This document shows positions 34,176 to 42,845 of a stretch of 64,000 bases of DNA, piece after piece. Position 1 is the stretch's first letter. Each line of letters starts with the position of its first letter. The notes below the pieces were generated by a model. The model worked only from the letters and a program-made list of their open reading frames with translations, did no database searches and had not been told where the DNA came from. The stretch covers positions 1 to 64,000 of the forward strand of contig NZ_JANUGQ010000015.1 of NCBI RefSeq assembly GCF_024756275.1, given 5' to 3'. The position numbers and the translations under genes are program-made. The DNA is from Streptomyces pyxinae (GTDB lineage Bacteria > Actinomycetota > Actinomycetes > Streptomycetales > Streptomycetaceae).

Positions 34176-35151
34176 CGCTGGGCTGCGGCTCGCGCTCCGG
34201 CTCGGGCGGCTGCTCGGGAGGCGGTTCCAGGGCCGGGGTCGGGCGCGGCTCCGGGCCTGCGGTCGGGCGCGGTTCCGGCCCCGGGCGCGGGCTGGGGCCC
34301 GGACCCGAGTTGGGGCCCGGTCGCGGGCTCGGCTCGGGCCGTGGTTCCGGGCCCGGGGTGACCGCCGGGGACGGTTCCGGGGCCAGCGGTTCGGCCGCGT
34401 AGGTCACCCGTACGACACCGTCGGCGTGCCGGGCGGCGGAGGCGGCCACCCCGAAGACCTCCCCCAGCAGACCCGGCGTCAGCACTTCCAGGACCGGGCC
34501 CGCCGCGACCACTTCGCCCCGGTGCAGCGCCACCAGCCGGTCGCAGAGCCGGGCGGCCAGGTCCAGGTCGTGCAGGACGGCCAGGGTGCTGATCCCGGTG
34601 GTCCGGATGAGGTCCATCAGCTCGAACCTGGCCCGGATGTCCAGGTGGTTGGTGAGCTCGTCCAGCACCAGGAGCCCCGGCCGCTGGGCCAGGGCCCGGG
34701 CCAGCAGCACCCGCTGGCGTTCGCCGCCGGAGAGCGAGACGACCTCCCGCCCGGCGAGGTCGCGGACGCCGCAGAGGTCGAGCGCCTCGGCCACCGCCCG
34801 GAGGTCCTCGGCGGTGTCCCGGCCGAGCAGCCCGTGGTGCGCGGTCCGGCCGAGCGCCACCATCTCGGTGACCCGCATGGCGGTCGGGCCGCCGTTGCCG
34901 TCCTGGAGTACGGCGGCGGTGCGCCGGGCGGCGGCCCGGGCGGACAGCGCCCAGATGTCGTCGCCGTCCACCCGGACCACGCCGCCGCGCGGTCGCAGCG
35001 AGCGGTAGATGGTGCGCAGCAGCGTGGACTTGCCGCTGCCGTTCGGGCCGACCAGGCCGACCACGGCGCCCGGCGGGACCTCCAGCGAGACGTCGCGGAG
35101 GACCGGCCGGTGGTCCAGGGTGAGGTGGACCCCGTTCACGGTGAGTTTCAT
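34168..35151 (-). CDS. Iron-siderophore/metallophore-type ABC transporter ATPase (FecE/FhuC-like)
   Basis: A 327-residue ATPase: Walker A GPNGSGKS (35-42), Q-loop in AVLQDGNGG, signature LSGGERQ (140-146), Walker B LLVLDE (160-165), H-loop AVLHDLD. This is the FecCD-BtuD type that powers uptake of metal complexes. The catalytic domain ends at about residue 252. A 70-residue tail of repeated PEPRP/PGP units follows, absent from typical family members. The ATG overlaps the permease stop (ATGA). It is the last gene of the eleven-gene minus-strand series and converges on the DJ-1 gene. Confidence 0.93.
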   Translation of the reverse strand: MKLTVNGVHLTLDHRPVLRDVSLEVPPGAVVGLVGPNGSGKSTLLRTIYRSLRPRGGVVRVDGDDIWALSARAAARRTAAVLQDGNGGPTAMRVTEMVALGRTAHHGLLGRDTAEDLRAVAEALDLCGVRDLAGREVVSLSGGERQRVLLARALAQRPGLLVLDELTNHLDIRARFELMDLIRTTGISTLAVLHDLDLAARLCDRLVALHRGEVVAAGPVLEVLTPGLLGEVFGVAASAARHADGVVRVTYAAEPLAPEPSPAVTPGPEPRPEPSPRPGPNSGPGPSPRPGPEPRPTAGPEPRPTPALEPPPEQPPEPEREPQPSVS

Positions 35152-36149
35152 ACGGTGTCCAGGCTCTTGTTGCGGCGCAGCAGCCAGAGGAAGAAGGGGG
35201 CGCCGAAGAGGGCGGTGAGAATGCCGAGCGGCAGTTCATTGGGCCGGTCCAGCGTCCGGGAGAGCAGATCGACGAGGACCAGGTAGACCGCTCCGGCCAG
35301 TGCCGACCGGGGCAGCAGCCGGCGGTGGTCGGCGCCGCTGGTGAGGCGTACCAGGTGCGGGATCATCAGGCCGACGAAGCCGATCCCGCCCGCGACGGCG
35401 ATGACGGTGCCGGTGAGCAGGGAGGCGAGCAGCAGCAGCGCGGCGCGCAGCCGGTGGGTGTCCACGCCGAGGGCGGCGGCCGACTCGTCACCGACCAGCA
35501 GCGCGTTGAGCCGCCGGCCGAAGAGCACCAGGGCGGCGGTGCCGGTGAGGACGACGCAGGTGACGAGGGGCAGTTGCTCCCACTTGGCGCCGGCCACGCT
35601 GCCCAGCATCCAGAACATCACCGTGCGCAGCTCGGTCGGGGTGGCGCGCAGCTGGAGGTAGCTGGTGGCCGCCAGGAAGAGGTAGCCCACGGCGACCCCG
35701 GAGAGGACCAGCCGGGTGGGAGCGAGCCGGCCGGCCCGCCGGCCCAGCAGGAAGACCAGGGCCACGGCGCCGGTGGCGCCGGCGAAGGCGGCCGTGGAGA
35801 CCCCGAGCCCGCCGAGGGCGCCGGTGGTGAGCGTGATCACGAGGACCGCGCCGAGCGAGGCACCGGAGGAGACCCCGAGGACGTACGGGTCCGCGAGCGG
35901 GTTGGCGACCACCGCCTGGAGCACCACGCCGGACACCGCGAGCCCGGCGCCGGCCAAGGCTGCCAGCACCACCCGCGGGGCGCGGAAGGTCCAGACGATC
36001 TGGTCCGTGACCGGGTCCGCGGCCGGGCCGCCGCCGGTCAGGTGGTGTCCGACGATCCGCCAGACGTCGCCGAGCGGCACGGTGACCGCGCCGACGCTGA
36101 CGGCCACCGTCATGGCGGCCACCAGCAGCGCCAGCAGCACCGCCGGCAC
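35148..36149 (-). CDS. FecCD-family ABC transporter permease
   Basis: A 333-residue permease with about ten hydrophobic segments. Family motifs: FRAPRVVLAALAGAGLAVSG (about 55-75), LQAVVANPLADPYVLGVSSG, VLFGRRLNALLVGDESAAAL-type cytoplasmic region, GGIGFVGLMIPHLVRL and NELPLGILTALFGAPFFLWL near the end. GTG at 36149 is chosen because it lies 11 nt after the binding-protein stop. A GTG at 36305 would give 385 residues but overlap that gene by 145 bp. It is a partner of the upstream lipoprotein and downstream ATPase; a homodimer is expected. Confidence 0.9.
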   Translation of the reverse strand: MPAVLLALLVAAMTVAVSVGAVTVPLGDVWRIVGHHLTGGGPAADPVTDQIVWTFRAPRVVLAALAGAGLAVSGVVLQAVVANPLADPYVLGVSSGASLGAVLVITLTTGALGGLGVSTAAFAGATGAVALVFLLGRRAGRLAPTRLVLSGVAVGYLFLAATSYLQLRATPTELRTVMFWMLGSVAGAKWEQLPLVTCVVLTGTAALVLFGRRLNALLVGDESAAALGVDTHRLRAALLLLASLLTGTVIAVAGGIGFVGLMIPHLVRLTSGADHRRLLPRSALAGAVYLVLVDLLSRTLDRPNELPLGILTALFGAPFFLWLLRRNKSLDTV

Positions 36150-36160
36150 CAGGGCGGCGG

Positions 36161-37312
36161 TCAGCCGGTGCCGCCCGTCCGGCCGGTGCGGAAGGCGTCC
36201 GGGTGCAGGGTCCGGGCGAGCGCCGCCACGGCCAGGTCGTTGCTCGGACCGAGGTAGATCGAGTCGGACAGCACGAGGAAGCGCTTGTTCTTGGCGGCCG
36301 GCCACTGGGGGAACTCCTTGAGCAGTTCGCGGGCGTACGCCTCCGGGGCGGGGTCGTTGTAGCTGATCACCACGAGGGCGTCGACCGGCTCGGCGGCGAC
36401 CTTCTCCTTGCTGAGGTCGGCGAAGGTGGCGGTGGTGGCGCCGGCGAAGGCGTTGCGGCCACCTGCCCGGGCGAGGATGTCGTTCCAGATGCCGTTGGCC
36501 GCGACGGAGCTGAAGTCGTTGGCGCCCATGGTCATCCGGGAGAAGACCACCATGACGTTCGGCTTCTTCTCCCCGCTCACCTTCGCCGAGACCGCGGCGA
36601 TCCGCGCGCGGGAGGCGGCCACCAGCTTCTCGGCGCGGTCCTCCACGCCGAAGATCTTTCCCAGGTCGCGGAGGAGCCGGTAGCTGTCCTCCACGGTCAT
36701 CCGCGAGGTGTCCTGGTCGCAGCCCTGCGGGGAGACATAACTCTGGGCGCCGGCGGCCGTGAGGTCGTCGCGGGTGGCGAAGCCGTTCCGGGCGTCGAAC
36801 CCGTAGGAGGTGGTGGAGAGCACCAGATCGGGGCGCAGGCCCAGCATGGTCTCGCGGGGGATGTCGGCGGCTTCGTTGGGCGTGACGTCCCCGGTGGGGA
36901 GCCGCTTGAGGGCGGCGGCCCGGCCCGGCACCTCGGAACGCCCGTAGGACTGCTGGTTCACCACCACCCGGTCACCGAGGCCGAGCGCCAGCAGCGCGGA
37001 CGCCTCCGCGACGGAGGCGCCGTTCATGACGACCACCCGTTCGGGCGGCCGGGTGAACGTGGTGGTGCGCCCGCAGTTCTCCAGGGTGACCGGGTAGCCG
37101 GGCGCGTCCGCCGCCGCCTTGGCCACCGGGGCCGGTGGGCCCCCGCAGGCCGTGGCGGCGAGGCAGAGCGCTCCGGCCAGCGCCATGGCGGCGGACCGTG
37201 TTCCCGGCCTCCTCGGTTTCCTCGGCTTTCTCGGTGGTCCCGGTTTTCTCGGTGTTCCCGGCTGCCTCCGCGCTTGCGGCGTGCTCGGCGTTCTTCCCGG
37301 CGTCCTCGGCAC
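36161..37312 (-). CDS. Metal-complex (siderophore-type) ABC transporter substrate-binding lipoprotein
   Basis: A 383-residue periplasmic-binding-protein-2 family member. The signal peptide is unusually long and basic (about 1-40, RKPGPPRKPRKPRRPGTR). The hydrophobic core ALAGALCLAATACGG places the lipidated cysteine at C56. The mature part opens PVTLENCGRTTTFTRPPERV and includes VVMNGASVAEASALLALGLG, DLVLSTTSYGFD and NGIWNDILARAGGRNAFAG. GTG at 37312 has GAGGAG 5 nt upstream. It lies 198 bp after the NRPS on the same strand, so it is the likely receptor for the cluster's own metallophore. The ligand itself is inference. Confidence 0.92.
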   Translation of the reverse strand: MPRTPGRTPSTPQARRQPGTPRKPGPPRKPRKPRRPGTRSAAMALAGALCLAATACGGPPAPVAKAAADAPGYPVTLENCGRTTTFTRPPERVVVMNGASVAEASALLALGLGDRVVVNQQSYGRSEVPGRAAALKRLPTGDVTPNEAADIPRETMLGLRPDLVLSTTSYGFDARNGFATRDDLTAAGAQSYVSPQGCDQDTSRMTVEDSYRLLRDLGKIFGVEDRAEKLVAASRARIAAVSAKVSGEKKPNVMVVFSRMTMGANDFSSVAANGIWNDILARAGGRNAFAGATTATFADLSKEKVAAEPVDALVVISYNDPAPEAYARELLKEFPQWPAAKNKRFLVLSDSIYLGPSNDLAVAALARTLHPDAFRTGRTGGTG

Positions 37313-37510
37313 ATGCGCTCCTCGGGGGTGGGGGACTCCGTTCCAGTAGTCGGCGCGGAGTCCCGCCGGGTTCCCGGAGGGTCGCCAGTGGTACGGACCT
37401 GCCGCCCGCCGGAGTGGCCGCCGCCCGGGTGACGCGGGTGGGCGGGGGCCGGCCGGGTGGCGCGGGGGACCGGCCGGGGCGACGGGGGCCGGCCGGGTGA
37501 CGCGGGTCGG
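37313..37510. promoter_or_regulatory. Short intergenic region with candidate ECF-type promoter for the ABC importer
   Basis: On the minus strand GGGAAC (37370-37375) and CGACTA (37347-37352) are separated by 17 bp and end about 34 bp before the lipoprotein start. This resembles the GGGAAT-N16-20-CGTC form reported for mycobacterial SigC, with mismatches. The rest is CGGGGGCCGGCCGGG-type repeats. Confidence 0.25.
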
Positions 37511-40500
37511 TCAGCCCTCCCGTCCGCCGGGGGGCGGCAGCATCCCGGTGCGCACGCCGTGGTCGAGGTAGCGGAAGACCAGGGCCCGGTCGATCACCGG
37601 GCAGCCGATGCCGGTGCCGTCGAGCCCGCGCCGCACATGATCCGCGCGCACCCGGCCGAGTCCCAGCTCCGGGCCGTCCCCGCCGTCGTGCCGCCCGCTC
37701 TCCTCCGCGCCCGCCAGGGAGTCGAAGAAGGCCCCGGTCGTGACCGCCACCGCCGCCGTCTCTCCCGGGGAGCGCGGCAGTTCGGCCCGCCACTGGGCCG
37801 TCGGCACGCGTTTGACGGCGTAGCCGTACGCGGCCACCCAGTCGTAGAGGTCGTCGAGCCGCACCGGCTCCACCGGGGCGTGGTTGAACACGGTGCCCGG
37901 GGCGCCGGAGAGGGAGAGCCGGACGACGGCCCGGGCCACATAGTCCACCGGCGTCCAGACCTCGGCCTCGAACAGCTCGGGCAGCAGCCCGGCCGGGAGA
38001 CCAGCGGCCAGCACGCTCCACAGGAAGTCCCGGGGGTTGACGAGACCGGTCGCCGGGGCGCCCACCACCCGGCCCAGCCGGTGCACCGTGACCGGGAGGC
38101 CCCGCTCGGCGGCCTGCTCGACCAGCCGCTCGGAGGCCCACTTGGACTGCTGGTAGCCGCGCAGCAGCCCGGGGTGCGGCGGGAAGAACGCCTCGGGCAC
38201 CTCGGGGCTCAGGCTCCGGGGCGGGGCGACCGAGAGGGTCGAGACCAGATGGAGCGGCACCGCGCGGGCGGCGGCCAGCCGCAGCAGCCGGTGGGTGGCC
38301 CCGGTGTTGACGGCGCGCAGGCTGGTGTACTCGCGCAGGACGCTGACGGTCGCGGCGTTGTGGAAGACGGCGTCGCAGCGGTCGGCCAGCTCGGTGAGCC
38401 GGGCGGCGCCGAGCCCGAGGTCCGGGCGGGCCAGGTCGGCCGGGAGGGCGGTGATCCGCTCCGCTCCGGCCGGCCGGGGCAGCCCCTGGGCGGCGAGGGC
38501 GCCGAGGATCCGCTCGGTGGCCCCGGCCGGGTCGGCGGCCCGGACCGGGCAGATGATCTCGGCGTCGGTGACCCGGAGGAGTTCGGCCAGCAGATGGGGG
38601 CCGACGAAGCCGGTGGCACCGGTGAGCAGCACCGTGCGCGGCGCCCCGGGTGCGCGGGCCCCGGCTCGGCGGGCCGGCACCGCCGGGCGGATGGCGCCCG
38701 CCAGCACGGCGTCGGCCGACAGGGCCGGCGGGAGGCCGGGTACGGCGCCCCCGGTGTCCCCGGTGTCCCTGGCGTCCCTGGCGTCCCCGGCAGCGGCGGC
38801 CATGTCCGGCGGACCGGCCGGAGCGGCGTCGGCGCGTACCGCGTCGGCCGGCGCGGCTCCGGCGGGTACCGGAACGGCCGGGTCCGGACCGGTGGCGGCG
38901 GTGTCCGCCGCCGCACCCGCGTCCGTGCCCGGCTCCCCCGGGGCGGCCGGGGGCGGTGCCAGCCGGCGGGCGAGTCCGGCCACGGTCGGGTGCTCGAAGA
39001 GCCAGCCGACCCGCACCTCCCGGGCCAGTTCGACACCGAGCCGGTTGGCCACCTGGATCGCCTGGAGCGACTGCGCGCCGAGGTCGAAGAAGTCGTCGTC
39101 GCGGTTCAGCCGCTCGATGCCCAGCACCTGGGCCCAGAGTCGGCCGATGGTCCGCTCCAGCGGGTCACCGGCCCCGTCCGGGGCAGCGGCCCGTTCCAGC
39201 GGGTCCGGAACGGAGGCCCGTTCCAGCGGGTCACCGGCCGCCACCGTGACGGGTGCTGACCCCGTCACCGGGCCGACGGCCTCTTCCGGACCGCGTGGTG
39301 CCCCCGTCGCCGGGTCAACGACCGTTGCCGGGTCGGCTGTCCGCCCACCGGTGACGGCCGCCAGGGCCTTCCGGTCGATCTTGCCGGTGCTGGTACGGGG
39401 CAGCCGGTCGGTGAACTCGACGGCCGAAGGGACCATCGCGGCCGGAAGCAACTCTCGCAGTCGGGAGCGGAGTTCGGCGGCGGCGGGCTGCGGACCGGCG
39501 GCCACGACATGGGCCGCGAGGCGCCGGGTGCCGTCCGGCAGCACCTGCCCCACCACGGCGGCCTCCCGCACCCGGGCGTCGGTGAGCAGGGCGGCCTCCA
39601 CCTCGGCCGGGTGGACCCGATGGCCACTGATCTTGAACTCGTCGTCCGCCCGGCCCAGGAACCGCAACTGGCCGTCATCACCCACCCGTACCCGGTCCCC
39701 GGTGCGGAAGGCCCGGGGCGCGCCCGGGAGTTGGGCGAGCGGGGCGAACCGGGCGTCGTCCGGGGCCGCCGCGCCCCGGTAGCCCCGGGCCAGCGCGGCC
39801 CCGGTCAGATACAGCTCGCCGTCGGCCACCACGGCCCGCATGCCGGGCAGCGGGTGGCCGATGGGCACATCGCCGGGATCGGCGGCCGGGTCGTGGAGGT
39901 CCGCGACGGTGGCGACCACGGTGGCCTCGGTCGGGCCGTACGTATTGAGCAGCCGCACCGAGGGGTCGACCGCCGCCCGCCAGCGGTCGACCCGCTCCGG
40001 CAGGGCGGCCTCGCCGCCGATGACGACGGTGCGCACCCCGGCCGGCAACCGGGCAATGCCGGTGGAGACGGCGTGTGCCACCTCGTGCCAGTAGGCGGTC
40101 GGCAGGTCGAGCACGCTGATCCGCAGCCGGTCGCAGGCGTCCAGGAAGGCCGGCACCGAATCGGTCATCGCGGGGTCGCGGACGACGAGGGTGGCGCCGG
40201 TGGCGAGGGTGAGGAACAGCTCCTCCACGCTGGTGTCGAAGTGCGGCGGCGCGAACTGGAGCACCCGGTCGGCGGGGCGCAGCCCATAGCGGGGCCTCGC
40301 CCCGGCGACGAAGGCGGCCAGCGCGCCATGGCTGATCTCCACGCCCTTGGGGGTGCCGGTGGTGCCCGAGGTGTGGATGACGTACGCCAGGTCGTCCGGC
40401 CCCGGCTCCGGCGGCCACCGGTCCGCCGGCCCGGGTTCCGGGGCCCCCGGCTCCGGGGCGCCTGGTGTCAGCACCGGGAGACCGGGGAACCGGGCGGCGC

Positions 40501-42205
40501 GGTCGCCGGTGGTGAGAACGGCGGCCGGCCGGGCGCTCGCCAGCAGCGCCTCGGTCCGGGAGGCGGGGGCGTCCGGGTCGAGCGGGCAGTAGGCGGCGCC
40601 GGACAGCAGGACGCCGAGGACAGCGACGACGGTCCCGGTGCCGCGCGGCAGCACCACCGCGACCAGGTCCCCGGGGCCGACACCCCGGGCGGCGAGCCGG
40701 GCCGCGAGGCGCCGGGCGGCGGCGTACAGCCCGGCGTAGTCGAGGCTCCGGCCGGCCTCCTCGACCGCCACGGCCGCGCCGCGCCGCGCCGCGTGGTCGG
40801 TGAGCGGGCGGACCACCGGCACGGCGGGTCCGGGGAGCGGCCCGCCGTCGAGCACGAGGGGCTGTGGCCCTCCGCCGCCGGGCGTGGCGGGGGACGGCCG
40901 CCGGGTGAGCGGCCGGTCCGGGGCGGCGACGGCCTCCCGCAGCAGGTCCAGCAGCCCCCGCTGGTGCCCGGCGAGGGCGACCTCGTCGTAGAGCCCGGGG
41001 TGGGCGTCGACGGCGATCCGCAGTCCGGCGCCCTCGGCGCGGTCGTACACATTGACCGAGAGATCGTCGACCGGCCCGGCCGAGAGGTTGTGCACGGTGC
41101 TGGGCAGCCCGGCGAACCGCAGGTCGTACTCGAACGGCATGATGTTGACGCCCGGCCCGGACAGCCGCCGGCCGCCGCCCACCAGCTTGAGATCGCGGCG
41201 CAGTTGTTCGTACCGGTAGCGCTGGTGCGGCAGGCAGGCCCGGAGTTCGGCGGCGGCCCGGGCGGCCAGCTCGCGCGGGCTGTCCCGCCCGCCGCCCGGT
41301 ATCCGCAGCGGCAGGACATTGCGCACCATGCACGGGACGCGCAGCGACACCGAGCCGAGCCGGCCCATGACCGGCAGCCCGAGCACCGCCTCGGGGGCGC
41401 CGGTCACCCGGTGGAGGTAGCCGGCGGTGATGCCCAGCAGCAGGTCGGACCAGGTCACCGAGAGCTCACGGGCGGCGGCGCGCAGGGCGGCGGTCTCCTC
41501 GGCGCCCAGGTCGGTGATCCGGCGCAGGAAGCTCCGCGCGGGCAGCGCCGACCGGCCGGCGAACCCGGTGACGGCGGGCCGGTCGGCGAACCGCCGGGTC
41601 CAGTACGCCCGGTCCTCGGCGTACCGGGCCGAGGCGCGGTAGGCGGCCTCCTCGTGGCGCACCGACTCCAGGGTGCCGAAGCCGCTCTCGCCGGGGGGCT
41701 CACCGGCCAGCAGGGCGGTGTAGACGTGCGCCACCCGGCGGGCGACCAGCGCGAGGCCGAAGCCGTCGAGCGCGATGTGGTGCACCCGGTGGTACCAGAG
41801 GTACTCGGCGGGGCCGGTGCGGAGCAGGGCGTGGCCGAAGAGCGGGCCGCGCGCCAGATCGGTGGGGCGTGCCAGGTCGTCCGCCATCCAGGCCAGGGCC
41901 GCGCCGTGCGGGTCGGCGGCGGCGGTGAGGTCGGCGTGGTGCGGCGCCCAGTCGGGGACGGGGACGGCGAGCTCCCGGGGCCGGCCCCCGGCGTCGACCG
42001 GGAAGCGGACCTGGACCGCCGCCACCTCGGCCACGGTGTGGCGCAGCGCCCGTTCGAAGGCGGCCGGGTCCACCGCGCCCGCGATCCGGACGTACTCGGC
42101 CGTGTTGTAGGCGGGGCTGTCCGGGTCTAGCTGCTGGCCGGTCCAGATGCCCTCCTGGGCGGCGAGCAGGGGCCGGAGCCCGTCGCCGGGGTCAGGCGCC
42201 GGCAC
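37511..42205 (-). CDS. Single-module NRPS (C-A-T-reductase) of isonitrile lipopeptide type
   Basis: A 1564-residue NRPS. Condensation domain about 5-430 with the intact HHIALDG active site (about 140-146). Adenylation domain about 460-960 with IHTSGTTGTPKG (about 606-617), NTYGPTE and RTSTGKIDRKAL. Thiolation domain with the pantetheine serine in LGAQSLQ (about 1047). Thioester-reductase domain about 1190-1560 with VLLTGATGFVGPHLLAEL and the catalytic YQQSKWASE. The pocket residues read by hand are DTEDVGTVVK, a lysine-type code. Architecture and neighbours match the INLP synthetases, which join isonitrile-acyl chains to both lysine amines and release reductively as the alcohol. GTG at 42205 overlaps the carrier gene's end by 14 bp. 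The A-T linker carries DPLER three times. Confidence 0.93.
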   Translation of the reverse strand: MPAPDPGDGLRPLLAAQEGIWTGQQLDPDSPAYNTAEYVRIAGAVDPAAFERALRHTVAEVAAVQVRFPVDAGGRPRELAVPVPDWAPHHADLTAAADPHGAALAWMADDLARPTDLARGPLFGHALLRTGPAEYLWYHRVHHIALDGFGLALVARRVAHVYTALLAGEPPGESGFGTLESVRHEEAAYRASARYAEDRAYWTRRFADRPAVTGFAGRSALPARSFLRRITDLGAEETAALRAAARELSVTWSDLLLGITAGYLHRVTGAPEAVLGLPVMGRLGSVSLRVPCMVRNVLPLRIPGGGRDSPRELAARAAAELRACLPHQRYRYEQLRRDLKLVGGGRRLSGPGVNIMPFEYDLRFAGLPSTVHNLSAGPVDDLSVNVYDRAEGAGLRIAVDAHPGLYDEVALAGHQRGLLDLLREAVAAPDRPLTRRPSPATPGGGGPQPLVLDGGPLPGPAVPVVRPLTDHAARRGAAVAVEEAGRSLDYAGLYAAARRLAARLAARGVGPGDLVAVVLPRGTGTVVAVLGVLLSGAAYCPLDPDAPASRTEALLASARPAAVLTTGDRAARFPGLPVLTPGAPEPGAPEPGPADRWPPEPGPDDLAYVIHTSGTTGTPKGVEISHGALAAFVAGARPRYGLRPADRVLQFAPPHFDTSVEELFLTLATGATLVVRDPAMTDSVPAFLDACDRLRISVLDLPTAYWHEVAHAVSTGIARLPAGVRTVVIGGEAALPERVDRWRAAVDPSVRLLNTYGPTEATVVATVADLHDPAADPGDVPIGHPLPGMRAVVADGELYLTGAALARGYRGAAAPDDARFAPLAQLPGAPRAFRTGDRVRVGDDGQLRFLGRADDEFKISGHRVHPAEVEAALLTDARVREAAVVGQVLPDGTRRLAAHVVAAGPQPAAAELRSRLRELLPAAMVPSAVEFTDRLPRTSTGKIDRKALAAVTGGRTADPATVVDPATGAPRGPEEAVGPVTGSAPVTVAAGDPLERASVPDPLERAAAPDGAGDPLERTIGRLWAQVLGIERLNRDDDFFDLGAQSLQAIQVANRLGVELAREVRVGWLFEHPTVAGLARRLAPPPAAPGEPGTDAGAAADTAATGPDPAVPVPAGAAPADAVRADAAPAGPPDMAAAAGDARDARDTGDTGGAVPGLPPALSADAVLAGAIRPAVPARRAGARAPGAPRTVLLTGATGFVGPHLLAELLRVTDAEIICPVRAADPAGATERILGALAAQGLPRPAGAERITALPADLARPDLGLGAARLTELADRCDAVFHNAATVSVLREYTSLRAVNTGATHRLLRLAAARAVPLHLVSTLSVAPPRSLSPEVPEAFFPPHPGLLRGYQQSKWASERLVEQAAERGLPVTVHRLGRVVGAPATGLVNPRDFLWSVLAAGLPAGLLPELFEAEVWTPVDYVARAVVRLSLSGAPGTVFNHAPVEPVRLDDLYDWVAAYGYAVKRVPTAQWRAELPRSPGETAAVAVTTGAFFDSLAGAEESGRHDGGDGPELGLGRVRADHVRRGLDGTGIGCPVIDRALVFRYLDHGVRTGMLPPPGGREG

Positions 42206-42449
42206 GGGGCGCTCCCGCCAGGCGCTCGGCCAGCAGCTGCCACCACTGGGCGAAGGAGGTGCGTTCGGCGAGTTCCACGAAGCTCACCTCGGCGCCGGCG
42301 TCCCGCCAGCGTTCGGCGAGGGCGGCGATGCGCAGCGAGTCGAGGCCCGCGTACAGGGGATTCTCGTCGAGGTCGACGTCGTCCGGGCGCTGGTGCAGCA
42401 CCTCCGCCAGGTCGGCGCGGAAGGCCGCCTGGGTCAGGGGCTCGGGCAT
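42192..42449 (-). CDS. Stand-alone acyl/aryl carrier protein (INLP ACP)
   Basis: An 85-residue phosphopantetheine carrier: YAGLDSLRIAALAERWRDAG with attachment serine S38, then SFVELAERTSFAQWWQLLAE. The last part resembles the aryl-carrier domains of EntB/DhbB. The position between acyl ligase and NRPS equals that of Rv0100 in the mycobacterial INLP cluster, where the ACP carries the acyl chain during glycine addition and transfer to the NRPS. ATG at 42449 is preceded by GAGAGGGAGCAC. It overlaps the NRPS start by 14 bp. Confidence 0.92.
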   Translation of the reverse strand: MPEPLTQAAFRADLAEVLHQRPDDVDLDENPLYAGLDSLRIAALAERWRDAGAEVSFVELAERTSFAQWWQLLAERLAGAPRAGA

Positions 42450-42845
42450 GGTGCTCCCTCTCGGTGGTGGCGGTGGTCGCCGGGCGGCGGGTGGAGGCCG
42501 GGGCGGTCGGTGACATCGGCAGGGCCGGGACGGTCGGTGACGGCGGCGGTCGGTGGGTGTGGAGGCCGGGGCTCTCGGCGGCGGGAGTGGCCCGCCGGGC
42601 GGCTGCGGACCCGGGGCCGGGGCCGAAGGGCACGGGGGCCGGAACCGGGGATCGGGGCGGTCGGCGGGTGTGGGGGCCGGGACGGTCGGCGGCGGTCGGC
42701 GGGTGGCAGCTCTCGGCGGCCGGTGGTCGCCGGGCGGAGTCGGCCCGGGGGCCGGGGCTCAGGGCCCGGAACCGGGGATCGGCGCACAGGGGCCGGGAGC
42801 CCAGGGCCCAGGGCCGGAGGCCGGTGAACAGGAGCCCGGGGCCGG
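42450..42845. other. 396-bp gap inside the biosynthetic series, repetitive
   Basis: No gene. Built of short duplications such as GGACGGTCGGTGAC/GGCGGTCGGTGACAT (42505-42545), GTGTGGAGGCCGGGG-like words and CCGGGGCCGGGAGCC blocks. It may carry a promoter for the carrier/NRPS pair; none is obvious. Confidence 0.5.
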
